From: Portulaca oleracea
Lineage: Eukaryota; Streptophyta; Magnoliopsida; Caryophyllales; Portulacaceae
Direction of reading: 5' to 3'
Assembly (NCBI GenBank): GCA_029582165.1
Contig: CM055874.1
Span: 46,201,769-46,265,768 of the forward strand
DNA length: 64,000 bases
In this document: piece by piece, positions 1 through 11,697 of the stretch
How the letters are laid out: each line of letters begins with the position of its first letter
Numbering within the stretch: position 1 is the first letter of the stretch
Notes under the pieces: model-generated
Told to the model about the DNA's origin: nothing
Databases searched by the model: none
Seen by the model: the letters and a program-made list of their open reading frames with translations, nothing else
Translations under genes and position numbers: made by a program

Positions 1-3000
1 AACTTACAACCTATCTTATAATAAACAAATCCCTACCCATTCAACCATGTGTCTTTCACTAATTATTTTTGCAATATTTTGGTATTGTATACAACACACC
101 TTGAAATTTAAGTTTCAAAACCCTTCTGCCTTCCACGACTGACGATGCCCCTGGTAATTAACTCTGCCGTTTGACGCAGCACGACTGCTCACCGCCGTTG
201 CCGGCCAGTTTTTCAGTACCAATTTTCCAACGACCGGATGTCACCAGTGCCGGAGAACAACGATGTTCTCAAACACCGGCCATGTAGAGTGCAATTTTAT
301 TTCATTTTTTCCACAATCGGTTTTGGATAGCGGCGAGGGTAGCAGATCAGGATAAGTGGTTGGTCTCGGGATTGCATCCGAGCGGGCGAGACTTGGCCAC
401 GGGAATATTTCTCGCAGTAGTTGTATCTCTGGCGAAAGTTCGCCAGAAACAATGGAGGTCGGTGAATTTGTTTCAATCTTTTCATCCGGTATCCATCATA
501 ATCTATTAAATATATTAAAACACAAGCTCCTAACTCTTAAGGAAAATCTAAACCTAAAAGAAATAATTTAGAAGGTTTTTCAACTAAATTTAAGTTAGAA
601 TCTGAGTTTTGGTAGATTTTTATGTGATTTCCAGAGGTGGATGTGGAGTTTTAATAGCTACTCAAAGAAAGGTGAAGGATTCAAAGTTCAAAAGAAAGAG
701 TTGGGTGAGTTTTATGAACTACTTGTTACCTTAGTATGAATTAAGTAAATTTTTTGCAATAATGAACATGCATGTGAGTTTAGAGGTGTAATTTTTCTGT
801 GGAAGTGTGGAAAAGTTGGTTAATTCAAAGTGCATGTCTATAGATTGTCTGTAAAATGACAAGGATAGGAGTTTCGTGGTGATGCATGTGGAATTTGGTG
901 TTAGATTGTGAAAATAGTTGTTGTTGTGAAGTTGCATGGACTTAAAATGGTTGTAATTGGTGATTCTCTGGACTTTTCAAGGCTGAATATTGTGTGTGTG
1001 AAGATCACGTTATGTTTCATGAAGGATTTTTGGTAAAACACAAAGACTTAAGCATGCATGTTAATGAGTTTCAAGAACGAATACAATCTGGTTGGTTTTC
1101 GGTTTTTCCAGAAAATAAGGAACGTGATTTTGGGTAATATTATGGCATGATTAGGTAGATAAAAGTGTTAGCTAACACCCGGTTTTTACGGTTCGTCGTT
1201 TCGATAAGTATATTAGGATTTATGGCCAAATTAGTGAAGTCGCGCAAATCTGAGACATTCTGACGGCAGTATGAAGATGGGTGTTTTCCAATTAGTTAGA
1301 GGTGGCTATAGTTTAAGAGCTAAACATAAAAGTTACAGAGGACATTACGAGCTTTCCAGAAAGGTATGGTATGCGTTCAGAGGACATCGGTGAGAGAGTT
1401 ATAAGCTTTTGATCGAAGGACAAAAATTCTGAGTTTTCCAGAAGAAATACTCTCGTGGCTGCCCTTATTCTAGGCTAAAATTCAACCTCTTCCCAAGCTT
1501 AAATCAATTGATGATGAAAATAAAAGTTGGAGTTTGATTCACGAGCTTTCCGTGGACAGCTTATAGGCCCAAAACCGATTAATATAAACCCAAGATATCG
1601 CTTTCCCAAAAATGCTAGTCGACACTTGCAAGTTCTGGGCAAATTAGGTGTTTGAGTGTTTTGACCCTTTTAATCATGTTTTTGGTCCTTGGGGTTAACT
1701 ACAAAGTTGTAAGGCGTATTTTAAGCTTTCCGGAAAGTCCTCTTATGCGACGATACGATGTCTGTGGTGAAAGTTGTGATCCTTTCATTGTACGTAGGGA
1801 ATTAAATTTACAATTCGAGCTGCTGATTCTATTGAAGATATCTATTCCCTCTCTTAGCTAAATAAGGGTCTAATTCTAAATTCCTTCTCTTTTCTAATTT
1901 CCTCCAAGTGGTCGTTGCTCTCCCGCTGTTCAAGTCCCTGCTCATTCTGTTGTGTTTCCTCAAGTTTCAGGTACGTATACTACTGGGTTTTTATGCCAAT
2001 CATGTATTTAAATAATTACTCTTGTTATATTTTGAATGTGTGCTAAAATGGTTCTTATGTATACCTATATGACAAGGATATTACTTAAGATTCGTGCATG
2101 AACAATACTCTTTTTATGAGTAAATTTCTTATGTATTAAGAAAGGAATTTTTATGTTTTTATAACCAAGTGGTGAGTTTAAAAGTTATGGTTATACCAAT
2201 TCATGTTGTAAAAACCAAGCTTAAGTTTTAGTTATAAAACGCCAAGGAGTACACTTTTGAGAGAGAGTTTTTAAGGTATTCAAGTATCATTCAAGAAAGG
2301 TTCTCTTATTTTATGCTCGAGTTCGTTATGAAAAGTTAGCTTTATGTGTGAAACTTCCAAAACTATTTTAAAGTTATTAAAACCCCGCCCATGGTTTAAT
2401 GTGCTTAGAAGCACACCGGGAAGATAGTGTCTTAGTACATACCATGTTCACGTGTCCTGTGCACTTCATGTAAATTATGTATGTGCCTTAGTGCACCCAG
2501 GGAATTAGATTCAGTGCCTTAGATGCACCCCATGAAAATCTGGCTAGTAGGATTGATATCCACCATCCGGATCTCCCGATCGGTCTGGTTATGCGCATAC
2601 GGAGGCTAAGCCGATGATCGCAAGTAGGGGTATATATGTTAAAATTTTATCTTACCTTGTTACTTTCCTTTATCGAACGTTCTACCCATAAAGTTATTTT
2701 AATAAAGTGCAGTAATCTTTTTCTTACACTCTTTGTAAAGGCCATGATTACGTTTTTCCTGTCTTTGAGGTTACTTACTACCGATAGCTTATAATTTATT
2801 TTCTAATTACTTTGTGGATGGTTAAGCTTAATCAATTTAAGGTGCTGATTATATGACTTCGTAATTGTTACCCGTTTGGACATCTTGTAAGTATGCCTTA
2901 ACCATGTCTCCCTCTTTACGGTTTTACTCTTCATTATCTACTTAGTGGAGTCGCGCTTAACGGAAATAGTAAACTATAAGCTTTACTTATTATTTTATCT

Positions 3001-3499
3001 CCTTATTCCGGCAGTATATGTACTGAGTAAATCTCACTTTTAAGTTGTTTTGTCACCTTTAGGATCTCAAGGAAAGGGTAAGGGGAAGGTCTCGGAAGGG
3101 CGGAGCCCAAAAGCGACGTGAGAGGATTTCAGGTGATTATGGAGCTTCTTTTGGAAGTCATCTAAGCTCGACGGATTTGGGTTGTGATGTACTTGGTGTA
3201 ACCTTGATTTTTCTTTTTGAGTGGTTGTGTATGATTATTATAAATGTTATGTATGTCTAAGTTTCACACCTTATTGGGTTGTATAACTAAAGGGTCTCTT
3301 GATGATTGTGGTGTTAAGTTATGTGTGTCTGGTTGTGGTTTACTAAAGTCTCTGGTGTGTGGTATGTTTTGGAGTCTTAATCTAGCCTGGCCCATTTTCA
3401 TGGGCGGCGGTAGTACTCTCAGGTAATTATCCGCTGCTAACCATTGGGTTAAGTAGTTGGTTAACTTAATCTTGTGGTTAGTAACCTGGGGGCGTTACA
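1..3499 (+). mobile_element. Chromovirus (Ty3/gypsy) LTR, 3' part
   Basis: Non-coding DNA that ends in GGGGGCGTTACA, the usual end of Tekay/Del-type LTRs that start with TGTAAC. It shares landmarks, in the same order, with the LTR at 31985-34770: a GC-rich leader near 130-290, a GTTAGCTAAC site near 1169, the phrase GAGCTTTCCAGAAAGG near 1349, and a splice-donor-like GGTACGTA near 1970. From the spacing in that second copy, I infer the start lies about 0.5 kb before the window. It abuts the copia gag remnant at 3500, so it probably inserted into that element. No coding region is seen; short reading frames here are chance. Confidence 0.7.
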
Positions 3500-3529
3500 A
3501 TCTTGGTAGTCATCATTGGTTGTTCCAAC

Positions 3530-4249
3530 TTATTCGGTATCACTGGTTTCTTTTCCCATATGGCAACTATTGGCCATTTCTACATTTTTACTTTCGCTAC
3601 TACTATTGTCACTCCAAGTAGCCATTAGGGCCATGTGACTCATCTTTTCTCTGTTCTTTCTATTGTAGGGACAGTCCTTGATAAAGTAATCTGGGTCACC
3701 ACACACAAAACAAGAGAACGAGTTAGTTTCATTATTTGAAGAGTTCTTACCTCTTTGGCTGACCCGTTTGGATGAGGATCCTCTGAAGGTATGGCTTTTC
3801 TTGCACGACTTCTTGAGTTCCTTGGCCATCAAAGCCAAGATCTGGTTCTTATCATCCTCATTTGACTTGTCGTTAGGACCATAGATGTCCTTACGGGCTA
3901 CTTCTTCCTTTTCATCTTTCTCTTCTTGAAGATGTATTTCGTGAGCAAGAAGGTTTCAAATGAGGTCATCTAATTGGAGAGTTTTCAAATCTTGAGCTTC
4001 CTTGATTGCGGTGATTTTCGGTTCCCTTTTTTTTTCTTGGAAGACATCTGAGGACCTTGCAAACTTTTTCTTCATTGGAGTAGGTTTTCCCCAAGGACTT
4101 GAGATTCTTGACTATGATAGTAAATCGTTTGTACATGTCCTTCATGGATTCTTCATTCTTCATTTTGAAGGATTCGTAATGCTTAACATAATTGTCAAAC
4201 CTTATTTCTTAAACTTGGCTCGTTCCTTCATATGTGGTCACTAAGGTAT
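3530..4249 (-). pseudogene. Copia gag, C-terminal part, degenerate
   Basis: Minus-strand remnant of a copia gag (UBN2 type) that packages the element RNA. Readable pieces include a segment with MKDMYKRF and KSLGKTYSNEEKV (about 4163-3966), typical of UBN2 gag, and a later piece with the zinc knuckle CFVCGDPDYFIKDC (3838-3530). The knuckle has Tyr where the CCHC metal-binding His belongs, so it is probably inactive. Frameshifts and an in-frame stop near 4205 break the frame. It continues at 8779 across the CACTA insertion. Confidence 0.7.
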
Positions 4250-4261
4250 CCCCACTACAAA

Positions 4262-4530
4262 AAAAATGGCTTTTACCAACAGATTGCTAGTGACAGATTT
4301 TTTATCTGTTGATAAAAGTGTATATTTACCAACAGATTAACTGTATGTTGGTATTATTAATAGTTTACCAACACTAATATTATCTGTTGGTAAAACAATT
4401 TTATTACCGACAGATAAAAATTTAACTGTTGGCATTATTTTAACATTAGCAACGGTTATCATATCTGTTGGTAAAACAATTTTAGTACCAACAGATAAAC
4501 AACTTACTGTTGGTATTAATATTGTGAAAA
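4262..4530. repeat. CACTA left subterminal repeats
   Basis: About ten copies of ACCAACAGAT or ATCTGTTGGT-like motifs in alternating orientation, spaced roughly 15-40 bp. The right end (8400-8765) mirrors this. Confidence 0.8.
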
Positions 4531-4866
4531 TTTAAGCGCTATTTTTAGGAAAAAAAACACGGTCAAAACTAGTAAACTACTACCATCACATTCATTCAGT
4601 CATTCAATCTTCTCATAATCTGCCTCAAACCCTAAAAACTGCTCTACGCCGCTTCCTCTCCAGGCCGCCGCAGCGCCGCTTCCTCCTCTTCAGTTCCAGT
4701 CGCCGGCGCTTCCTCCTCAAACCTAAAGACTGCTGATTTCTTGTTTGACACTCTCTGAGTTGCTCGTGATAACCTGTTGATTTCTTGTGTCAAACAATTA
4801 AGATCTGTTTCTTGACCTATATAAAGCTGGTTCTTCAGTTGGGTTCCGACTTGTCTCCGGTGCTTC

Positions 4867-4870
<4 letters not shown>

Positions 4871-4907
<37 letters not shown>
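4871..4907 (+). repeat. (GA)n microsatellite
   Basis: An uninterrupted GA run of about 18 units in what would be the 5' leader of the captured CRIPT fragment, 20 bp before its ATG. Confidence 0.95.
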
Positions 4908-4908
<1 letters not shown>

Positions 4909-4926
4909 ATAGATTTGGGAGCAACT

Positions 4927-5180
4927 ATGGTCTGCGAGAAGTGTGAGTCCGTCCTCTCTCTCCTATTTTGTCTTCAGTTTTGTTGTTCTAGGGTTACGAC
5001 ATCTGATTACGCTACGCTGATCAGCATGTGACTTTCATTGTAATTTGGGACAAAATTCCCAGGTGAGAAAAAATTGGTTAAGGTTATAGTGTCAGATAAG
5101 TGGAAAGAAGGAGCTAGCAACACCAGCGAGAGTGGCGGCCGCAAGATCAACGCGAACAAGCTCCTTTCCAAGAAGAACAG
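4927..5180 (+). pseudogene. Captured CRIPT gene fragment (exons 1-2)
   Basis: Exon 1 (4927-4942) starts MVCEK and splits a Cys codon at the donor GTGAGT. Exon 2 (5063-5180) completes it and encodes CEKKLVKVIVSDKWKEGASN and then a stretch ending NKLLSKKNR. This is the N-terminal half of CRIPT, a conserved eukaryotic zinc-ribbon protein of about 100 residues with a role in splicing. Intron 1 (GT...AG) is kept, so capture was at DNA level, probably with promoter and leader. The third exon with the C-terminal CxxC pairs is missing, so no functional CRIPT can be made. A second broken copy of part of exon 2 lies at 5269-5326. Confidence 0.85.
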
Positions 5181-5268
5181 GTACTTTTTTTGCACAGAAC
5201 AAGATTCCTACTTTTAATAATTATTCTCAGTTTGAATTATCGCATAACAAACCAGTTGAGAATTCATA

Positions 5269-5326
5269 AGTGGAAAGAAGGAGCTAGCAACACCTGCAAG
5301 AGTTGCGATAAATAACCACCAGCGAG
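5269..5326 (+). repeat. Partial duplicate of captured CRIPT exon 2
   Basis: Repeats the exon 2 stretch around AAGTGGAAAGAAGGAGCTAG, then continues into AGCGAGAGT after an interruption. A local duplication made during or after capture. Confidence 0.75.
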
Positions 5327-6960
5327 AGTCTTTTTTTTTTTTGCAGAATTTATGGACATCAATAGCCGATCTAGGTTTTCCGTATGAAGGAATAGAGAAA
5401 TCGAGAGTTAAGATTGCCAAAAATCAATTTGTGAGTGCCAGATTACGGTTTCATGATGGTGAATCTGAGAGCTTGCTTGTGCAATCGAAAGGTCCAAAAT
5501 CGTCTTTCTGGAAAAGATCTTGATTCCGGTAACTGCTTGGTCTACTTCAAGGTATGGTTTTACTGATTGCAATGGGGATGATTGTGATGACTTACTAGTC
5601 ATTTTGTGTTTGGTCGATCTGTTTGTGGTGCTACGCCATTGCTAATCTCTTTCCTACTGTTCTGCTGCTACCCGAGCTCCAACTTTCTCCCTCTCCTTTC
5701 CTTTGAAATAGTTGAACAAAATTAGGATTTTAATTCAGAATTTTGGTTTGATAAACTAGCTTTACTTTGGTGTTGTTTGGGATTTTGCTGTAGTTGAATG
5801 GTGAAGTAGAGGCAACAAGGCAGGACAATATCACTGGTGTAGTATGCTCATTAGTGAATTCACTGTGAGAGGGCGCCGCAAGAGCAGGACCAATTTGCTC
5901 CATTTGCTCATTTGCTCCATGCCACCTTATGCTTGTATCCTTTCTCGAGCCTTGTCAATGGAAGGTAAAGAATTTCCCTTTTATCATTATCATCTGCTAG
6001 GTGATTCACAATCGTCGTGGATTTTGTTCCTTTTAATAAATTGTAGCAATTTAAAATAATTTACCTATACTTAAATACATGTTCAACAACTTGCTTTGTT
6101 CTTTTGGCTTAACTTTAGGTTGTGGAATCTGTAAGTGTAGAAGCTTATCTCAGCATTAGTCATAGTGTGGTAATTGATGAAAATGTCAATGGTGATGGCC
6201 AGACAAGTCTTCACCTTGCTTTGTAGAAGAGAAATTGCAGGACTTTGTTGAGGCTATATTCGAGTGCAAGTAATATATAACATTATGAGGTTCATGGAAA
6301 AATTGCAGGCTCATGGTACTATGACAGTTTGTACTTGCCTTTGTGATTCGGGTATGAATTTAGATGGTGATTTGGGTATTAAAAATCACTGATCACCAAT
6401 GCCCTTAATAATATTACTCAGTGCGTCATAGTGCCAGTGCATACCCATGCTCATTGATTCAGATTCTTTACTCAGTGCGTCATGAAATAATATTACTTCC
6501 ACTTTAATTTAAATGGTCTATAGTATCCAGGTTTCATTATTTTGTCCTATTCTGCTCCATAAAGATCACTACCAAGCTAAGGGCTAAATTGAATAATAAT
6601 TAATGAAATTCATATAAAAGGGGAAAAAGGGAAGCTAATAGAAAAGTTGAAGCTAAATGAAGAGTTTAGTTGGAGCGAAATAAATGGGCACAATTAAGGG
6701 CATTGGTGATCAGTGCCATTATAATTCAATCTTAGGTCACTCAAATCCCTTACATTTCATGTATATATATAGTATATTAGTAGAAATTACATAATGCCCT
6801 TCTTTTTGATCTTGATTAGATTCTGTTTGTTAGAAAATGACTCTTTTATTGATGATTTTGTGGTTACTGTGTTGCAGTGTTGTGCAGTGGGCCTGAGAGT
6901 GTCTGTAATTTTGTGGATGTTTCCTCCATATTTGGCCAGGTATTTACGTTTTAATTTGTC

Positions 6961-7068
6961 GTTGTTCTTCGTTGATTACTTCTGTCTTTCTGCATTTCTC
7001 CAATTAATTTATGAGTTGTTCTTCGTTGATTACTTCTGTCTTTCTGCATTTCTCCAATTAATTTATCA
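6961..7068 (+). repeat. 54-bp tandem duplication inside the CACTA element
   Basis: Two consecutive, nearly identical 54-bp units start at 6961 and 7015, each beginning GTTGTTCTTCGTTGATTAC. They keep a short reading frame open, which probably means nothing for coding. Confidence 0.9.
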
Positions 7069-7638
7069 AAATTAGCATACGACATACATTATTAGTTGAC
7101 AAATCAGCGGAGATCCAACTAGAATAAATAGAGGAAATGAGTTAAGGAATAGTGTAGTAGAAAGTAAATGATCCGCAATTTCTGTAGCTCCGTAAACATA
7201 GTGTAGTTTACCGAACTTTGGTGGTGCGTGAATATGTAATCCTGCTGTTAGTAGCTCAATCCCAGTATGGTACCATCCCAACGGGAAGGTTGTAGCCTTT
7301 GTATTAAGCACTTGTTTGGGGTATAAATCACATGAGGGATGTTCAAGTGATTATCAAATAATTTGTCTGGGGTATGAAGCTAGAAACCATCATCACTGAG
7401 TAAAGAGTTTGATTAAATGACCAATTTCAAGTAGTTGGACAATTTGTGGTGATGTGCAAGTAAAGATCAGTAGCTGTAAACCTTAACGCACTATGTTAAT
7501 CAAGTGGGGTGTGAAGCTAGCCATTAACTTAAATTAATCAAGTGATTGTCTAATAATTTATTTGGGGTATGAAGATAGAAACCATGCCATTAACTGAACT
7601 GCAAACAGTCCAGTCTTTGCTTCAGCAATCAGTGGCAT

Positions 7639-7866
7639 TCAGCAGGCTTGACTTCGGCTCACATCAGCCATAATCAGGTCTCCCAGATTGTTTCTTGCTA
7701 CTAATCCCAGACTAACCCACCCTGGTTTGCTCGAAGTTGCATCCAAGTTTGAATTTGATGGTATTATCTGTAGGGGGATTCCAAGACTTAGTGCGAAGAT
7801 GATGCTTGATCTATGCATGTTTGTGATAGACTTATGTTGTGCTTCTACTGATCTTGTTAAACTCAC
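7639..7866 (-). pseudogene. RNase H-like (RVT_3) domain fragment in the CACTA element
   Basis: A 75-residue minus-strand frame with NLDATSSKPGWVSLGLVARN followed by NLGDLIMADVSRSQ. The order Asp-Ala, then G-x-V-x-R-[DN]-x-x-G, resembles the start of the plant RNase H-like domain found in LINE polyproteins and related host proteins. Only the first part is present. I cannot tell whether it came from a LINE or a host gene. Confidence 0.5.
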
Positions 7867-8399
7867 TCACTAGCTGCTACAACTAGTGCTACGGCTGCTT
7901 CTACTGCTTATGTTGTTACTACTGATTTTATTCGTTATGGTATAACAATGAGAAAGGAAAAGGGAAAATGATGCAGAAAAAAGGGGAGAAGAACACTCAA
8001 TTCCATGACAAGAGAGCTACTAATTTATTTTGCAGATGAGGTTTATTGTCAAGTTACATCGGAGATCAAGTTGAAGAAATTTAGACCAGATATATTAGAT
8101 TTAGGCTTTATATTTTGTTTAGAATATTACTATTGAATATTAGCAAATATGATTTTACGAACTTTTTGGTGTCATTTTGATACTTTTTACTTAATTAAGT
8201 GAAATTTCAATTTAGACAATATGTATTTTACAGGTCAAAATATCCAATGAATATAATTAATTTGAGGTTTTGCTGATATTGTAACTAAATTAATTGCTTG
8301 TGTATAACAGGTATAATATATTGCAGTGACATATTTATAGCTGCATACAACTATCTTCACTATTTTCGACAAATATTTATGTTTTAATATTGCCAATTG

Positions 8400-8765
8400 T
8401 ATCACCAACAGATATATTTGTTGGATAATGTCTATCAAATTAGGTGAAAAATGTATTACCAACAGATACAATATGTAGGGAATATTTTTAGCGCCCAGGA
8501 ATACATTCCCCAACATTTACATTTGTTGGTAAATGTGATGTATCTCCGACATACGTTAAATGTTGGTATAAAATTGCAAATAACAACATTACAAAACTGT
8601 TGGTATTAGTTAGCAATACCAACAGAACACAATATCTGTTGGTATTACTTTTACAATCAGGTTTATTTCCAACAGGCTAGTGACAGATAATTATTTGTTG
8701 GTAAAACCTTTTACCAACAGATATTGTACTTTTACCAACAGATAAGCCCTGTTGGCAAAAGCCAT
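8400..8765. repeat. CACTA right subterminal repeats
   Basis: Multiple ACCAACAGAT/ATCTGTTGGT-like motifs, mirror of the left end. Confidence 0.8.
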
Positions 8766-8778
8766 TTTTTTTGTAGTG

Positions 8779-9016
8779 CCCACAACTGCTTAGCTGTATC
8801 ACAACCAAAAATATATTCAAACTCATTAGAATCAAGTCCACAGTAGAGAGTATGTAAGGCTTTAATATTTTTATTTACCTTTTCTTCTTCATTGGCAGTA
8901 TATTTGGATCTAATTTTGGGTTTCGTGATTTCTCCCTCTGTGATCATGGGGACAAAGTCTCCATTATCAATTCTGTCCCAAAGATCATAGCCTTGATCCA
9001 TGATGAATGCTTTCAT
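8779..9016 (-). pseudogene. Copia gag, N-terminal part
   Basis: Minus-strand gag N-terminus with MKAFIMDQGYDLWDRIDNGD and later GCDTAKQLW, a layout typical of plant copia gag (DUF4219/UBN2). The frame runs up to the CACTA insertion at 8778 and continues at 4249. The region between this ATG and the primer site (9017-9159) is the element leader. The true start may lie further upstream, where frame damage hides it. Confidence 0.75.
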
Positions 9017-9159
9017 ACACTACTTGTAGTGGGAAAAGTTTAAATTGATCCTCTGAATAATGAGGGTGTGCTCAAGCAACGTACTTGTCCTATATCACCA
9101 TCTTCGATCCCAGTCATGATCTTTTCCACAGAGCGGTTAATCTCTTCTTTAGTATATCT

Positions 9160-9171
9160 GCTCTGATACCA
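9160..9171 (-). promoter_or_regulatory. tRNA-iMet primer-binding site
   Basis: On the minus strand TGGTATCAGAGC, the exact copia-type primer site complementary to initiator tRNA-Met, two bases from the LTR end. Confidence 0.9.
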
Positions 9172-9173
9172 AT

Positions 9174-9752
9174 TGAAAGAACCTTAGAGGGGGGTGAATA
9201 GGGTTATAAAACTTCTGCACATGAAGGGCACTTTCAAGGTTATTTGAGAAATTAGCGCACCAACACAACAAGGTACTTTCACTCATAGAACCTAATTCCC
9301 TTAAGGTTCTGTTACCAATAACTCGTCAACTTCCTTAGGCTACAACACACTCAAAAACTCATCTCTCAAAGACTACACTCATAAATCCTCGCAGATTTCC
9401 TACTCTTCGATTTCTTCCTTGGAATCAATGCTTTATTCATTCTTCAATCCAATATATTTATACTTGTAGCTTTGTTGACCGTTTGAAATAAATCTTTATG
9501 AACTTCCATCCTTTCTTGCTAAGGATTTTCCTTCCTTCTCTTCAAGTTTCCTTTTTGTAGCAATCACAATCTTATTTCCTTCTTATATGCATATTATAAG
9601 CAGCAAATCTGTCAAAACAGTCAGGAAAGTATCATTTCTAAGATATCCAGATTATATGCCAATAATATACGAATTTTGACTTTCATTAAAAACCGATCCA
9701 ACCGCCAAGGTCCTTAAGCGTGGGTCTATTGAGGTCCTCGAGGGTTCTAACA
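9174..9752 (-). mobile_element. Copia 5' LTR (579 bp)
   Basis: On the minus strand it starts TGTTAGAACC at 9752 and ends GGTTCTTTCA at 9174, next to the primer site. It contains the 3' signature TATTCACCCCCCTCTAAGG and the block GATTCCAAGGAAGAAATCG, both shared with the solo LTR at 56176-57316. Confidence 0.85.
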
Positions 9753-9808
9753 CACTTAGTTTTATATAATACTATACTAAAGTTTTTATATAATATTATT
9801 GATAAGTG

Positions 9809-9816
<8 letters not shown>

Positions 9817-9851
<35 letters not shown>
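9817..9851 (+). repeat. (AT)n microsatellite in truncated Athila LTR
   Basis: An AT run expanded from the short ATATATAT found at the same place in the two complete LTRs. Confidence 0.9.
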
Positions 9852-9853
<2 letters not shown>

Positions 9854-10178
9854 ATCTTAGATTATTTAGAGTTAATTTGAGTGATTTTGGATTTGAAAGT
9901 ATTATTGAATTCTTTCTATGGATTCATCTTATCTTGTATATAAACTCTCTTTCATACTTGGGCTATGTTTGATTAAATTCGATTAATTGAATGTCTTATT
10001 GATGTTTTCCTGAGGAGATTGTAAATAAATTTTTCACTTTCTCCTTGAACTTTTTCTTTTGATTTGAGTCATTTTGTCCCATTTATTTTCTGTTTTCATT
10101 ATTTTCTTTATTTTTCTACTTTATTTGTGAGTTTAGCCTTGCTTAGGGACAAACAAGGTGTAAGCATGTGGAGATTTT

Positions 10179-11548
10179 TGATAAGTATATTTTATATATA
10201 TGTGATGTTGGATTATTTAGATTAATTTGAGTGATTTTAGATTTGAAAGTATTACTTTTATACTTGAATTCTCTATTTTATGCTTGGTTGAAGTTTGGTA
10301 TAGTTTTTTAGGAATTTGGAGTAATTTGGATCAAATCAAGCTCAATCAAATCCAAGTTGAAGAAGTCCAATTAGATCACAAATCAAGAGAGAGGTCCACC
10401 CCAAGGCCTAAACTCAGGCCCATGATGACCTTGGATACCGTCAAGAGTCAACACGGGTGCCTAGTAACCAAGCACGATTCGCTTTATGGTCCAGAGAAGG
10501 CAGAATATCACTCTAGTGAGCAATACGACCCGTGTCGTGGCAACACGACCCGTGTTGGGTTCAACACGGTCCGTGTTGGCCTGACACTGTCTGTGTTGAC
10601 CCTGTTTATTGCAAAATGTCGTTTCAACTTCGTCTTAATGCTATATAATTGATGTATCCGTCTATTTTTGCTATCATTCTCTCCCATTCATCATCATCCT
10701 CATTAGCATATTCATCCATCCCCTCATCCACAATTCCATCCAAGTTCATCCTTAGTTAAAGATTGAGAGTTTGTTGAGTTTGAAGATCGATTCTTAAGAA
10801 ATCCTTTGAAGTGGAGGAGCAAAAGTCTCAACCGATCACCATTCAAGCGAGGAACGATTTCCATCTCGGTTTACTTCTCTTTCTCTTAGATTTCATGCTT
10901 TATAGATTAGATTTTGTTATGTTTTGTGTTTCGAACATGAGTTGTGAGTAGTCTTCTTTAGTTTGGGGGATAAACCCTTATTAGTTTCCCTTATGGATTG
11001 AATTTTGTTGGATTCAACAAGTATGTTAATCTAGTTTGAATGCATTTTATTTATCCTTTGATTATGTATGTCATTGTTTTTGATTGACCATCAAGAATAT
11101 GGATTTAGATTATTGAATGAAGTACCGAACGGAGAAATTCGATAATTGAAACACTTAGGATTAAACTGGTTATAAAATGAACTAGACATAGAGGACTTAG
11201 TAATTAGGGGTCATTGGATAGTTTGATCTTTAATTTGGATAAAATTGACACAATAAGAGTTCAAGAGATCGATTTTACTAAACAATCCGTTTCATTGCAA
11301 AAAGCTCGTTACGGAAGAATTTATGCGATTATCAACCCTAAAATGTACCAAATTAGTGACTTACATATTCAATCCACTTATTTGATTCATAGAGTTACTT
11401 AGGTTTTATCCCCTGAACGTCTTTCTCATATTGATTTCATCTTGTGAATTGTGTGAATATTTGCTTATTTGGTGCGTAGTTAGCAAAGTCCATGTGGGAT
11501 CGACCTTGATACTTGCTACACGAGCACCCGTGCAGTTGCAACGTATCA
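10179..11548 (+). mobile_element. Athila LTR, left complete copy (1370 bp)
   Basis: Begins TGATAAGTATATTT and ends GCAACGTATCA, followed at once by the primer-site region. By eye it is very close to the LTR at 16405-17852, but lacks an 80-bp block present there at 17691-17770. It holds a cluster of CACGACCCGTGTT-type repeats at 10523-10605. Confidence 0.85.
10523..10605 (+). repeat. Four ~21-bp CACGACCCGTGTT-type repeats in Athila LTR
   Basis: Four units of about 21 bp built on CACGACCCGTGTT, decaying to CACTGTCTGTGTT in the last. ACACG...CGTGT makes each an imperfect palindrome. The counterpart in the right LTR is at 16745-16827. Confidence 0.8.
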
Positions 11549-11572
11549 AGTTTTTGTCGCCGTTGTCGCATA
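11549..11572 (+). promoter_or_regulatory. Athila primer-binding site region
   Basis: TTTTTGTCGCCGTTGTCGC directly after the LTR. It is close to the TGGCGCCGTTG... primer site used by Athila/Tat elements (usually tRNA-Asp), with a G-to-T change. Confidence 0.65.
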
Positions 11573-11697
11573 CTTTGTCCCTAGCCGTTACCGAAGGAAT
11601 ATCCTTAGATTGAGTAGATCATTTTCATTTTCTTTTTCCTGTTTGATTTTCCTTGGGTGTTTTTGTTTTTGTCTCTTGCAAGGTTTCCAATCGATAT

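Larger units (their letters stand above)
4253..8778. mobile_element. Non-autonomous CACTA (EnSpm) transposon with captured gene pieces
   Basis: The ends are inverted repeats beginning CACTACAAAAAAAATGGC and ending with the complement (GCCATTTTTTTTGTAGTG), flanked by CCC duplications. Both ends carry many copies of a subterminal motif, ACCAACAGAT or its complement, in both orientations (4268-4520 and 8400-8760), which in this superfamily bind the transposase. No transposase-like frame is seen, so it must be mobilised in trans. The interior holds pieces of unrelated genes: CRIPT exons at 4927-5180 and an RNase H-like piece at 7866-7639. This makes it a gene-capturing CACTA. Confidence 0.9.
4250..8781. 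repeat. CCC target-site duplication of the CACTA element
   Basis: CCC at 4250-4252 and CCC at 8779-8781 directly flank the element. A 3-bp duplication is the rule for CACTA/EnSpm insertion. Removing the element and one CCC leaves the gag frame open across the joint, which confirms the target site. Confidence 0.85.
3500..9752 (-). mobile_element. Copia retrotransposon, 5' half (minus strand), split by a CACTA element
   Basis: Read on the minus strand the order is LTR (9752-9174), primer-binding site (9171-9160), then gag (about 9016 to 3530). A transposon at 4253-8778 splits gag. The element is cut at 3500 by the chromovirus LTR, so protease, integrase and RT are outside the window or lost. 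The solo LTR at 56176-57316 belongs to the same LTR family. Confidence 0.75.

Noticed and set aside
3244..3426. 60-residue frame near the end of the chromovirus LTR.
   Set aside because: Located inside the LTR; no motif and no counterpart in related LTRs.
7072..7311. 79-residue minus-strand frame in the CACTA element with LGWYHTGIELL, loosely like an MPN-domain protein.
   Set aside because: Similarity is too short and the key MPN metal-binding residues are absent.
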